A DNA stretch of 64,000 bases from Yaniella flava (GCF_039529295.1 NZ_BAAAMN010000017.1:28428-92427); one strand, 5' to 3'. Counted from the stretch's first letter, positions 16,798-24,960 are shown. The notes: generated from the letters alone by a model not told the origin. Program-made: numbers and translations.

Positions 16798-17594
16798 CTG
16801 TCGCGCAGCACCGCCGAAAGGAATTGCCTGGTCCGCTCATTGGACGGGTTGGTGAAGATGGTTTCAGGGTCGTTGGACTCGACGACCTTGCCCCCGTCGA
16901 ACATCATCACTCGGTGCGAAACATCTCGGGCGAAACTCATCTCGTGGGTGACAATCAACATCGTGACGTTCGTATTTTCTGCAACATCGCGCAGCACTTG
17001 TAACACGTCGCCGACCACTTCGGGATCCAGTGCCGAGGTGACTTCATCCAGCAAGAGGATTTCGGGGTCCATTGCCAGGGCCCTGGCGATCGCCACACGC
17101 TGCTGCTGACCACCGGAGAGCTGGGTAGGGTGCGCATCGGCTTTGTCCGGCACACCGACCTGCTCAAGCAATTCACGGGCCCGGGCAGTGGCCTCGTCTT
17201 TGGACTTGCCCAACACGTGAATGGGTGCTTCGGTGATGTTCTGCATGACCGTCATGTTTGGGAACAAATTGAATTGTTGAAACACCATCCCGATACGAGT
17301 ACGGATCTTTTTCTGTTCCCGGCTGGATACCGGCATCCGCTTGCCGTTGCGCTGTTCATACGCCAGCGGTTGGCCATCAATGTAGATGTAACCGGCACTG
17401 AGCTCTTCAAGGGTCATGACCAGACGCAAGATGGTCGTCTTACCAGAACCGGAAGGTCCAATGAGAGTCACTCGCTCGCCGCGTTCCACTGAGAAATTGA
17501 GATCCTTCAGGACCGTTTTATCGCCGAAGTGCTTTTCGACATCGCGGAATTCAATCACGGGGTGGGTGCTGTGCGGATCAGTGGGCGTAGGCAA
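16794..17594 (-). CDS. ehuA: ABC importer ATPase, ectoine/hydroxyectoine EhuA type
   Basis: 266 residues. Walker A GPSGSGKTT, Q-loop MVFQQFNLFPNMTV, signature LSGGQQQRVAIARALA, Walker B ILLLDEVTSALD and switch His in IVTHEMSF. The internal AYEQRNGKRMPVSSRE insertion and TEAPIHVLGKSKDEA closely resemble EhuA of ectoine uptake systems. Last gene of an ehuBCDA operon; it overlaps ehuD by 17 nt. Energises import of a small zwitterionic or amino-acid-like solute. Ectoine specificity is inferred from family resemblance. Confidence 0.82.
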   Translation of the reverse strand: MPTPTDPHSTHPVIEFRDVEKHFGDKTVLKDLNFSVERGERVTLIGPSGSGKTTILRLVMTLEELSAGYIYIDGQPLAYEQRNGKRMPVSSREQKKIRTRIGMVFQQFNLFPNMTVMQNITEAPIHVLGKSKDEATARARELLEQVGVPDKADAHPTQLSGGQQQRVAIARALAMDPEILLLDEVTSALDPEVVGDVLQVLRDVAENTNVTMLIVTHEMSFARDVSHRVMMFDGGKVVESNDPETIFTNPSNERTRQFLSAVLRDS

Positions 17595-18297
17595 GTGCCT
17601 TCTCCAATCGGTTGACGAGGACGGCGGTGCCGTAACTGGCGATCAAAAAGATAAGGCCGGCAATCGTAATGGTTTCAATATATCGGTAGGTGAAGCCGCC
17701 GATTTCCAATGCCGTGGTCACCATCTCCATGACAGAGATGGAGATCAAAAACGGCGTGTCTTTGAACATTGAGATCGCATAGTTGCCCAGTGAGGGCACC
17801 GTGGAACGTAACGCCTGCGGGATGATTACCCGGCGCCATGTGCGCGTAGCAGGCATGGATAGGGCGGTGGTTGCTTCCCACTGGCCGGTCGGGACCGAAT
17901 CAATGCCCGCACGATACACCTCGGACATATACGTGGAATAGTGCACACCGTACACCAGTAGGGCTATGGTCATTGGCTCCATCCATACGAAACCGTAGAA
18001 CAGGACCAATAATTGGACGACGATGGGCGTCATCCGAATGAAATTCGCAATCCAGGTAACCAACAACGACAGGGGTTTTGGCAACAGCCGAATCAGGATT
18101 GCAATCACGAGCCCAAGAACGACTGCGATCATCGTGCCAACGACCGTGACGAGCAGGGTTACCTGGAGAAAGGAACTTAACATCTGCGGCAAGACTTCCC
18201 ACGCGAAGTCCCAGCGCCAGAAACTGGTGGAGTCATCGATATCTGGCGTGTCCACCGTTGCAGGCACCACGTGGGCTAGAAGTCCGAGCATGTTCAT
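17578..18297 (-). CDS. ehuD: ABC importer permease, EhuD type
   Basis: 239 residues, polar-amino-acid-type permease with about five helices. The WRWDFAWEVLPQML N-terminus, the YGVHYSTYMSEVYRAGIDSV coupling region and LGNYAISMFKDTPFL match the EhuD subunit. The EAA-type loop is at QWEATTALSM. Start overlaps the upstream permease stop by 4 nt (ATGA), so translation is coupled. Confidence 0.8.
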   Translation of the reverse strand: MNMLGLLAHVVPATVDTPDIDDSTSFWRWDFAWEVLPQMLSSFLQVTLLVTVVGTMIAVVLGLVIAILIRLLPKPLSLLVTWIANFIRMTPIVVQLLVLFYGFVWMEPMTIALLVYGVHYSTYMSEVYRAGIDSVPTGQWEATTALSMPATRTWRRVIIPQALRSTVPSLGNYAISMFKDTPFLISISVMEMVTTALEIGGFTYRYIETITIAGLIFLIASYGTAVLVNRLEKALAYAH

Positions 18298-19049
18298 GAC
18301 GATCCTCCTGACCCCGTCGTTACCGTCACCGCGTCATTATGGGAGCGGTTTTTCTTCGGGAGCGGAGAGAGAATCTCTAGCAGGCTTGGACCCTGACCCA
18401 GGCGATGCTTTGCCCGGGCCTCGAGTATCCGCATGAGCTGTGTCAAGATCAAAGCGATGAGGAAATATACCACCAACCCCACAACTGCCAGGGCGAAGAA
18501 CCAGTCGGTAGTGCGCCGAAGCTGGAGCATTTCGAACGTGAATTCGTTCATACCGATGATATAGACAATAGAACTGCCTTTGAGTAGGTGCACCCAGAGA
18601 TTGGTCAGTGAAGGCAACATCAGGGCCCATGCCTGGGGGAAAATTACACGGCGAACTTTATGCGGCCACGACATCGATAGAGCGGTGGTGGCTTCCCATT
18701 GGCTCTGTGGTACTGAGGTCAAAGAAGCACGGACAGCTTCGGCGCCATAAGCACCGTAATTCAGTGTGAGCCCGAAGATGGCTACCATCATGGCGCCCAG
18801 GCTTGGGCCGAACAGTGGCAGGACATAGAACAGCCACATCAGCTGCACCAGTAATGATGTACCGCGGAAGAATTCGATGATGATGCGGGCCGGGAGGCGA
18901 ACCAGTTTTCGTGGGCTGCCCGCCATCAGGCCCAAGGTCACTGCAACAACGAATGCGAGTAGACCACTGATCACGGTGAGTTGGACCGTCAGCAGCAGGC
19001 CCTCCAGTAACCGGGGCCCGTGCATGGAGAGGGCATCTAGATAATTCAC
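18294..19049 (-). CDS. ehuC: ABC importer permease, EhuC type
   Basis: 251 residues. The first permease of the heterodimer: LLLTVQLTVISGLLAFVV, the GTSLLVQLMWLFYVLPLFG motif and the EAA loop SQWEATTALSMSW. About five transmembrane helices and a longer hydrophilic C-terminus than EhuD. It follows ehuB after a 101-nt gap that contains a strong hairpin, so it may be expressed below ehuB level. Confidence 0.8.
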   Translation of the reverse strand: MNYLDALSMHGPRLLEGLLLTVQLTVISGLLAFVVAVTLGLMAGSPRKLVRLPARIIIEFFRGTSLLVQLMWLFYVLPLFGPSLGAMMVAIFGLTLNYGAYGAEAVRASLTSVPQSQWEATTALSMSWPHKVRRVIFPQAWALMLPSLTNLWVHLLKGSSIVYIIGMNEFTFEMLQLRRTTDWFFALAVVGLVVYFLIALILTQLMRILEARAKHRLGQGPSLLEILSPLPKKNRSHNDAVTVTTGSGGSS

Positions 19050-19084
19050 AAGACGACGTGATTCCCTTCTGGATTCTTTGGGAT

Positions 19085-19119
19085 GCTCCCTCCGAGCGAG
19101 CGGGTCGGTCGGAGGGAGC
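19085..19119. repeat. Perfect 11-bp inverted repeat between ehuB and ehuC
   Basis: GCTCCCTCCGA (19085-19095) and TCGGAGGGAGC (19109-19119), 13-nt loop, no T-tract. In importer operons such hairpins after the binding-protein gene usually stabilise the upstream mRNA or reduce read-through, which would give excess EhuB over the membrane subunits. Confidence 0.7.
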
Positions 19120-19150
19120 CATCAGGAACAGTCAACGGCTAGGAACGTGA

Positions 19151-20059
19151 CTATTCCTCGATATCCTGGAGGGCTTCTAGATCGCCGTTGCACAGTGCTT
19201 CAGCGGTCATGTCCTCGGGTGGAACCTCAGCGTCGGTGAAGCCGAATTCACCGATAATCTCACCAAGTTCGCCGTTGGATTTCAGCTCTGCAAGGTGCTC
19301 GTTGTATTCATCGAGTGTTTCGGTGTCGTCCTGGCGGAAGACAGTGGACCCGGCCCCATACTGTAGGACCCCGTCAATTTCTTGCACAAATGGCCCCGTG
19401 ACCTCAACGCCTTCAGCGTCTTCGGCCATCTGGTTGAGCGAGATAGCAGTCATCGCGAAGACATCCGCGCGTCCACCCTGAACCATCTTGAGACCCTCAT
19501 CGGCGCTTCCCACGCCGTCATAGTCGAGTCCCAGATCCGTGGCATAACCCGCCTCAATACCTGCGGTCAGGGTGGCCAAGGTAATATCCTCACCGGCTTC
19601 CTGCGCTTCTAGCACATCGTCGAGGTCTTCTACACCGTGTGGGTTGCCTTCTTCGACGAGGAGCGTGGTTGTGTACATGATTTCTGGTTCAGCGAAAGCG
19701 GCTTCTTCACACCGTTCCGGGGTGATGGACATGCCCGCCGAGATGGCATCGAAGCGTTCTGCATTGAGCCCGGGGATGAGGTTGTCCCAATCCACAAGCT
19801 CTGCCTCAACTTCATAGCCCATATCGCCAAAGATCCGTTCGGCCAACGCTACGGTCGCACCCTCGGGCTCACCTTCATCATTGAGGTAGGAGTAAGGGAT
19901 TTCGCCAGCAATGCCAACCGTAATCGTCTCGCTGGCTTCTTCGCCGCCGTCTGCTCCACCACCGTTGTCCGCTTCCTCGCCGCTACATGCGGTCAGCGCG
20001 AACAGCGCTGCCGCTGAAACCGCGGCAGCTTTTGTTATTTTCGATGTGTTGCGAACCAT
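19151..20059 (-). CDS. ehuB: ABC importer solute-binding lipoprotein, EhuB type
   Basis: 302 residues. Signal peptide with lipobox LTAC (Cys25), then an acidic Gly/Glu linker and a polar-amino-acid-type binding fold. ETITVGIAGEIPYSYLNDEG and the ISAGMSITPERCEEAAFAEP segment are typical of EhuB. Lipid-anchored on the outside of the membrane; delivers solute to EhuC/EhuD. First gene of the operon, with about 270 nt of leader region upstream. Confidence 0.82.
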   Translation of the reverse strand: MVRNTSKITKAAAVSAAALFALTACSGEEADNGGGADGGEEASETITVGIAGEIPYSYLNDEGEPEGATVALAERIFGDMGYEVEAELVDWDNLIPGLNAERFDAISAGMSITPERCEEAAFAEPEIMYTTTLLVEEGNPHGVEDLDDVLEAQEAGEDITLATLTAGIEAGYATDLGLDYDGVGSADEGLKMVQGGRADVFAMTAISLNQMAEDAEGVEVTGPFVQEIDGVLQYGAGSTVFRQDDTETLDEYNEHLAELKSNGELGEIIGEFGFTDAEVPPEDMTAEALCNGDLEALQDIEE

Positions 20060-20221
20060 AAAAGATAACCATCCTTATGCTGCACCGACCTCACCGTCGG
20101 ACACATCTTCAATGACTGCCGAGAGTAGGCCTGGTGCGCAGTTCCTCTTCGAGTGATTTATGTCACCTGCTGGGCAGGCTGAATGGGAACCCTCAACAGC
20201 TCGAGCGCCAATATGTGGAAT

Positions 20222-20247
20222 TCTCAAAAAAATTTATGAATTTGAGA
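20222..20247. promoter_or_regulatory. Inverted repeat upstream of ehuB
   Basis: TCTCAAA (20222-20228) and TTTGAGA (20241-20247), 12 nt apart, AT-rich centre, about 165-190 nt upstream of the ehuB start. Size and position fit an operator for the importer operon. The remainder of 20060-20289 shows no gene I can support. Confidence 0.35.
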
Positions 20248-20289
20248 TGTTTCGGCTCTCACTGGGTATGCAACGTTCAATACTTGAAA

Positions 20290-20313
20290 AAACTACGCGT
20301 GCTGGTTACCAGC
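20290..20313 (-). terminator. Possible weak terminator after panD
   Basis: On the minus strand the stem GCTGGT/ACCAGC (20301-20313) is followed 9 nt later by a run of six T. Spacing to the T-run is longer than usual. Confidence 0.35.
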
Positions 20314-20326
20314 AGTGACGCTGGTG

Positions 20327-20746
20327 CTAAGCAAAATCGTGAGCATGTGGTGGACGCTGGGTGCCCGCCTGAATTGCTTCCGCAGGGTCTGTGCCAAGAC
20401 CGATGATGCGGTTGGAGTCATCAACGTGCACCACGTTGGGCTGGTAGCTACGGGCTTCGGCGTCTTGCATCTGCGCATAGGCGATGAGAATCACGAGGTC
20501 ACCGGGATGGACGAGAAGCGCTGCAGCCCCGTTGATGCCAACTACCCCGGAATCGCGTTCCCCGGCGATCGTGTAGGTCTCGAGACGAGCGCCGTTGGTA
20601 ATATCCACGATCGAGACGAGTTCACCGGGCAGAATGTTCGCAGCATCCAGCAGGTTCTGATCCACGGTCACTGAGCCAACGTAGTGCAGATTCGCTTCGG
20701 TGACAGTAGCACGGTGGATCTTGGCGTGGAACATAGTGCGCAACAT
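20327..20746 (-). CDS. panD: Aspartate 1-decarboxylase proenzyme
   Basis: Decarboxylates L-aspartate to beta-alanine for pantothenate and coenzyme A. 139 residues. The self-cleavage site Gly24-Ser25 in NLHYVGSVTVD creates the pyruvoyl cofactor. MLRTMFHAKIHRATVTEA and GINGAAALLVHPGDLVI are family hallmarks. RBS AGAGG at 8 nt. Stand-alone between the importer and mod operons; its substrate aspartate could also be a product of the neighbouring island, which may be coincidence. Confidence 0.97.
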   Translation of the reverse strand: MLRTMFHAKIHRATVTEANLHYVGSVTVDQNLLDAANILPGELVSIVDITNGARLETYTIAGERDSGVVGINGAAALLVHPGDLVILIAYAQMQDAEARSYQPNVVHVDDSNRIIGLGTDPAEAIQAGTQRPPHAHDFA

Positions 20747-20804
20747 GGAGTCTGCCTCTCAGCGTGATAAAAGTGCAAGTGCGGGGCGATAGCCGAGGGC
20801 AAGT

Positions 20805-21455
20805 CTACCGTCTCATGTGAACTACCTCATCGGCGAGTGCTACCACATCGTCGTGGTGATGGGTCACCAACACCACCGTCAGATCTCGGGTGACCTCGGC
20901 CAAAACATCCCGGATGGCCGGTGCCGCATCAACATCAAGGGCAGCCAGCGGTTCATCCAATAAGACCAGACGCGGACCCGATGCCAAGACCCTGGCGATG
21001 GCCACACGCTGCGCCTGCCCGCCGGAGAGCTGGTCGGGTTTGCGTTTCCCAAGACCGGCTAACCCGACGCGGTCCAACCATGCTTCGGCGGCTTCGCGAC
21101 GAGCTTTGCGCCCAGTAATCCCCGCACGTTCCATGCCGTACATGATGTTTTCGCGTGCTGACAGATGAGGAAACAGGTGGTGATCCTGCGAAAGATACCC
21201 GATACCACGGTCTTTGGCCGGCACCCACGTCACGGGCCTCTTGGCTGGGGATGGGCAATTGAATAGCGTCGTGTCACCAAGGTAGGCCCGACCCGTATCC
21301 GGGATCAGCCACCCGGCTAACGCCAAAAGCGTCGTCGTCTTGCCCGAACCATTCGGGCCAAGGAGACCAACCGTTGCACCGGCGTTCACCTCGAATGCGA
21401 GCTGAACATTGCGCTGGGCTACCGTGAGCTCAACCGAGAGTCCTGGGGCCGTCAT
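20805..21455 (-). CDS. modC: Molybdate ABC importer ATPase, short form
   Basis: 216 residues. Walker A GPNGSGKTT, signature LSGGQAQRVAIARVLA, Walker B LVLLDEPLAALD, switch His in VTHHHDD. It lacks the C-terminal TOBE/MOP molybdate-sensing domain found in many ModC proteins; that function may be met by the separate TOBE regulator at the head of the operon. Start overlaps modB stop by 4 nt. Confidence 0.88.
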   Translation of the reverse strand: MTAPGLSVELTVAQRNVQLAFEVNAGATVGLLGPNGSGKTTTLLALAGWLIPDTGRAYLGDTTLFNCPSPAKRPVTWVPAKDRGIGYLSQDHHLFPHLSARENIMYGMERAGITGRKARREAAEAWLDRVGLAGLGKRKPDQLSGGQAQRVAIARVLASGPRLVLLDEPLAALDVDAAPAIRDVLAEVTRDLTVVLVTHHHDDVVALADEVVHMRR

Positions 21456-22288
21456 GAAGTGCCCTCCCGGGACTTCGTCGGACGGAAGTAGGCCACAGCA
21501 ATCACAATGATCGCGACCGCAATAAGCACTAACGATAATGCGACGGCTGCATCCTGATCGGTCTCACGGGCCAGATAAATCTCCAAGGGCATGGTCCGTG
21601 TGGTGCCCTGCAATGAGCCAGCAAACGTAATGGTGGCACCAAATTCCCCCAGTGCACGGGCAAAGGTGAGTACCGCACCCGAGATCAACCCGGGCCGCAG
21701 CAGCGGCAGCGTGATGGTGCTGAACGTCCGCCATTTCGAAGCGCCCAGCGACTGTGCAATGCGCTCGTAGTGCTCACCGCCAGATGCCAGATGTGATTCC
21801 AGCGAGGTCACCATAAATGGCAAGGCCACGAACGTTTGAGCCATGACCACTGCTGCGGTGGTGAATGCAATATCAATGCCCATCGCGGAGAGGTGTTCAC
21901 CGATCAGTCCGCGCCGCCCAAACGCTTCTATCAAAACAATCCCAGCAACGACGGGCGGGATCACGAGCGGGACGAGGACAATCGAGTGGATCAGTGTTCG
22001 GCCCGGAAAATCCGTGCGTGCTAACACCAGGGCTAAGGGCACGCCGAGTATGACACAAAGGATGGTTGCCACCACCGACGTCCGAAGCGATAACCACAGC
22101 GCATCCAGCGCAGCTTGACTGGTCAGTAGATGGGGTAGATCCGACCACGTGATATCCACCAGCAGGGTTATGAAGGGTAGAACAAAAAATGCGCCGGCCA
22201 AGCATGCGATACCGATGGCCGCTGCGGGGACGCCGGTCGCCAGATGCGCTCGCCGTCGGCCGGTGGTGACTTGTTTCGTGGCTGTCAT
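21452..22288 (-). CDS. modB: Molybdate ABC importer permease
   Basis: 278 residues with about six transmembrane helices. Characteristic ModB segments: LLTSQAALDALWLSLRTS, GVPLALVLARTDFPGRTL, LVIPPVVAGIVLIEAFGRRG and the coupling loop AQSLGASKWRTFSTITLP. Four-nt overlaps on both sides give a tightly coupled mod operon. Confidence 0.93.
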   Translation of the reverse strand: MTATKQVTTGRRRAHLATGVPAAAIGIACLAGAFFVLPFITLLVDITWSDLPHLLTSQAALDALWLSLRTSVVATILCVILGVPLALVLARTDFPGRTLIHSIVLVPLVIPPVVAGIVLIEAFGRRGLIGEHLSAMGIDIAFTTAAVVMAQTFVALPFMVTSLESHLASGGEHYERIAQSLGASKWRTFSTITLPLLRPGLISGAVLTFARALGEFGATITFAGSLQGTTRTMPLEIYLARETDQDAAVALSLVLIAVAIIVIAVAYFRPTKSREGTS

Positions 22289-23070
22289 GATGAGTGCTGA
22301 TCTGGGGCCGTGAAGCCGTGTTCTTCTAAAATGGCCTGACCTGCCTTGGAATGGACATATTCAATGAATGTATCGGCAGCTTCCGGACGCGTTGAGTTGG
22401 TGGTCCGCGCAATGGGGTAGTGGTTCAGCTGCTCGTCGGCTCCGACCAGGTCAAACGTTTGCACTTCGTCGGGGGCGAGTGCAGCGTCCGTGGCGTATAC
22501 CAGTCCCGCATCAGCTTGTCCTGAGCGTACTTTGCCAAGGACATCTGATACCTGTTGTTCTTCTGATACAGGACTCAGAGTGATCCCGGCGGCTTCTGCC
22601 AGCGTCTGTGACAGCCCACCACAGGGCACCTGTTGGGCGCAGACCACGAGATTGACCCCCTCGGCATTGGCATCCTCGAGTGAAGAGATGTCGGCTGGAT
22701 TGTCGGCAGGGACAATACCGACCAGTGAGTTTGCGGCAAACAATTGACGCGTGTCGGCCTCGACGGTTTCGTCGCTTTGGGCCGTGTCCATGGTTGTTTC
22801 ATTCGCTGAGGCAAACACGTCGGCGGGAGCACCGTCCGCAAGATTTTGGACGAGTGTAGAGGAACCTGCGTAGTTAAAATCCACGGAAATGTTCGGGTGC
22901 TCCGCAGTGAATGCTTGGGCGATGTCGTCAAAGGGTTGTTGCAGGGAGGCCGCAGCGAGAACGTCGATCGTCACCTCATCCATGGTGGTCTCTGGAGTCG
23001 AATCGGTGGCACTGCAACCGACAAGCGTCAAGGCAGTGGCAGTCATCAACACCGTGCCAGTACGTTTCAT
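22285..23070 (-). CDS. modA: Molybdate-binding lipoprotein
   Basis: 261 residues. Lipobox LVGC at residue 19, then ModA fold: VLAAASLQQPFDDIAQAF, FNYAGSSTLVQNLADGAPAD, DVFASANETTMD, and VRSGQADAGLVYATDA. These Ser/Thr-rich segments form the oxyanion pocket for molybdate or tungstate. Captures substrate outside the cell and passes it to ModB. Supplies the cofactor pathway encoded at 39.9-44.0 kb. Confidence 0.94.
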   Translation of the reverse strand: MKRTGTVLMTATALTLVGCSATDSTPETTMDEVTIDVLAAASLQQPFDDIAQAFTAEHPNISVDFNYAGSSTLVQNLADGAPADVFASANETTMDTAQSDETVEADTRQLFAANSLVGIVPADNPADISSLEDANAEGVNLVVCAQQVPCGGLSQTLAEAAGITLSPVSEEQQVSDVLGKVRSGQADAGLVYATDAALAPDEVQTFDLVGADEQLNHYPIARTTNSTRPEAADTFIEYVHSKAGQAILEEHGFTAPDQHSS

Positions 23071-23474
23071 GAGGAGAGACCGGTCGTTTCGATGACAACG
23101 TTCGTGGCTTTGACAGTGGCAACCGCGGGAGAGCCAACCACTAAACCTAGGTCATGAACTGCTTCCGTGGAGATCAGCGACACCACGCGGAAGGGTCCGC
23201 ATTGTAGCTCGACTTGGGACATGACCGGATCAGATTGGATTTTTGTCACCAAGCCGGTGAGTTTATTTCTGGCCGAAGAATGCAATTCGCCCGGGACACT
23301 GGCACGGCCCTCTGCGGCGGCTTGAGCCAGTGCGGCGACTTCTGCACCGGCAACGACTTGTCGTCCCGAGTCATCGTGGTGGGCAGTGAGCTTGCCTTGA
23401 GCGATCCAACGCCGCACCGAATCATCGGAGACCCCGAGATACCCGGCAGTCTCGGAAATACGCAAATACGTCAT
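23067..23474 (-). CDS. HTH-TOBE molybdate-responsive regulator
   Basis: 135 residues from ATG 23474 (an ATG two codons earlier at 23480 is possible). N-terminal MerR/excisionase-type helix-turn-helix (YLRISETAGYLGVSDDSVRR) and C-terminal single TOBE/MOP domain (ARNKLTGLVTKIQSDPVMSQ...). Such proteins bind molybdate through TOBE and DNA through the HTH, so it probably represses or tunes its own operon. Its start codon lies inside a perfect 14-bp inverted repeat. modA begins in a 4-nt overlap with its stop. Confidence 0.83.
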   Translation of the reverse strand: MTYLRISETAGYLGVSDDSVRRWIAQGKLTAHHDDSGRQVVAGAEVAALAQAAAEGRASVPGELHSSARNKLTGLVTKIQSDPVMSQVELQCGPFRVVSLISTEAVHDLGLVVGSPAVATVKATNVVIETTGLSS

Positions 23475-23501
23475 AAACATGAAGTCTATGACGTATTTGC
23501 G
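23461..23501. promoter_or_regulatory. Perfect 14-bp inverted repeat spanning the regulator start codon
   Basis: CGCAAATACGTCAT (23461-23474) and ATGACGTATTTGCG (23488-23501), 13-nt spacer. The inner arm encodes the first residues of the mod regulator. It may be an autoregulatory operator, or in RNA a 14-bp hairpin burying the start codon. Confidence 0.75.
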
Positions 23502-23527
23502 GGAAAGGTAAAGGTTTTATACCGTGA

Positions 23528-24739
23528 TTACGGGCGTCCATTGATTAAGGTTTGAATACGGGAGACACCTTCGATGAGATCGTCCAGACCCAACGCATAG
23601 GACAGCCGGAGATATCCGGTCTTACCGAACGCCTCACCGGGTACAACAGCGACCTGGGCTTCCTCCAGAATCACTTGTGCAAGTTCTGTCGAGGTGTCGA
23701 CACGACGGCTTGCAACGTCCTTACCCAACGCACGCGTGACATCGACGTACGCGTAGAAGGCGCCCTTGGGGGTGGGGCAGTGGAACCCTTCAATGTCGTT
23801 GAGCATTTTGACCATCGTCTTGCGACGGTCATCGAATGCCCCGCGCATTTCCTGGACCACGTCTAACGGCCCGGAGATGGCGGCCAGCGCAGCCTTTTGC
23901 GCGACATTGTTGACGTTTGAGGTGGCATGTGACTGTAGTGTCGAGGCTGCTTTCACCACGTCTGCCGGGCCGATCATCCAGCCGACGCGCCAGCCCGTCA
24001 TAGCGTAGGTCTTGGCCACACCGTTGAGGATCACGGTTTGGTTCGCCAGCTCGGGGACAGCCTTCAGTATCGAGGTGAACTCGGCGTCATCGTAGGTCAG
24101 GTGTTCATAAATTTCATCGGTGATCACCCAAATGCCGTGCTCGAGCGCCCACTGGCCAATGGCTTGTGTTTCCTCCAGGGTGTATACAGCACCCGTGGGG
24201 TTTGAGGGCGACACCAAGACCAGGGCTTTGGTGTGTTCTGTCCGGGCGGCTTCGAGCTGCTCCACGGTCACCTTGTAGTCAGCTTCAGCGCCCGCAAAAA
24301 CGTCGACGGCAATGCCGCCGGCCAACTTTATGGACTCTGGGTAGGTCGTCCAATACGGGGCGGGCAGCAAAATCTCATCGCCGGGGTCGGTGAGGGCAGC
24401 GAACGTGTTGTACACCGCTTGCTTTCCACCGTTGGTGACGATGATCTGGGAAGCATCCACGGTAACGCCGGAATCACGCAGCGTTTTGTCCGCGATAGCT
24501 TGCCGAAGTTCAGGCAGACCCGCCGCTGGGGTGTATTTGTGGTTGGCGGGGTCGGCGGCAGCCTGCTGCGCGGCGTCAACAATATAGTCTGGTGTGGGAA
24601 AATCTGGTTCCCCAGCCCCAAAACCAATGACGGGTTCGCCTGCTGCTTTGAGCTGTTTGGCTTTCGCGGTAATCGCCAGCGTCGCAGATTCGGGGATTGC
24701 TTGCAGACGGGCAGAAACGCGACGTACGGGGTCAACCAT
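23528..24739 (-). CDS. aspC: Aspartate-type PLP-dependent aminotransferase (class I)
   Basis: 403 residues. MVDPVRRVSARLQAIPESAT and AGEPDFPTPDYIVDAA are typical of the Ib-subgroup aspartate aminotransferases; Lys243 in GVAKTYAMTGWRVGW forms the Schiff base, and SPSNPTGAVY is the cofactor segment. Interconverts aspartate/oxaloacetate with glutamate/2-oxoglutarate. Gene order aspC upstream of tRNA-Trp-secE-nusG, divergent, is seen in other Micrococcales. Substrate preference (Asp or prephenate) is uncertain. Confidence 0.9.
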   Translation of the reverse strand: MVDPVRRVSARLQAIPESATLAITAKAKQLKAAGEPVIGFGAGEPDFPTPDYIVDAAQQAAADPANHKYTPAAGLPELRQAIADKTLRDSGVTVDASQIIVTNGGKQAVYNTFAALTDPGDEILLPAPYWTTYPESIKLAGGIAVDVFAGAEADYKVTVEQLEAARTEHTKALVLVSPSNPTGAVYTLEETQAIGQWALEHGIWVITDEIYEHLTYDDAEFTSILKAVPELANQTVILNGVAKTYAMTGWRVGWMIGPADVVKAASTLQSHATSNVNNVAQKAALAAISGPLDVVQEMRGAFDDRRKTMVKMLNDIEGFHCPTPKGAFYAYVDVTRALGKDVASRRVDTSTELAQVILEEAQVAVVPGEAFGKTGYLRLSYALGLDDLIEGVSRIQTLINGRP

Positions 24740-24883
24740 AGGTGGCCTGAGCCTTTCGAATAGGGTCTCACCGCATTGGCGAGGAAGAAGTATTCTGTGG
24801 GTTAACAGTACTGTAGTATCGCGACCATCACACGGTTGATTGCGGTTACAAGATTGCGTTGCGAGCTCGAAGGCCTGCCTGAT

Positions 24884-24912
24884 TTGTCGACTCGGTCCGT
24901 ATTAGCTATGAT
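24884..24912 (+). promoter_or_regulatory. Promoter for tRNA-Trp
   Basis: TTGTCG (24884-24889), 17-nt spacer, TATGAT (24907-24912). Expected transcription start about 24919, which coincides with the first base of a terminator-like hairpin. May also serve secE-nusG. Confidence 0.6.
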
Positions 24913-24918
24913 TGGACT

Positions 24919-24951
24919 CTGGTGTAGGTCGCACACCAGTTTTTGTGTGCG
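24919..24951 (+). terminator. Terminator-like hairpin with an overlapping alternative hairpin ahead of tRNA-Trp
   Basis: CTGGTGT (24919-24925) pairs with ACACCAG (24933-24939) and is followed by TTTTT. An alternative stem CGCACAC (24930-24936) with GTGTGCG (24945-24951) would disrupt it. The two structures are mutually exclusive, as in an attenuator. Confidence 0.55.
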
Positions 24952-24960
24952 GTCAACCCT

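Noticed and set aside
20134..20406. Open frame of 90 codons between ehuB and panD, plus strand
   Set aside because: Overlaps the panD 3' end and the candidate operator; no ribosome site and no recognisable motif.
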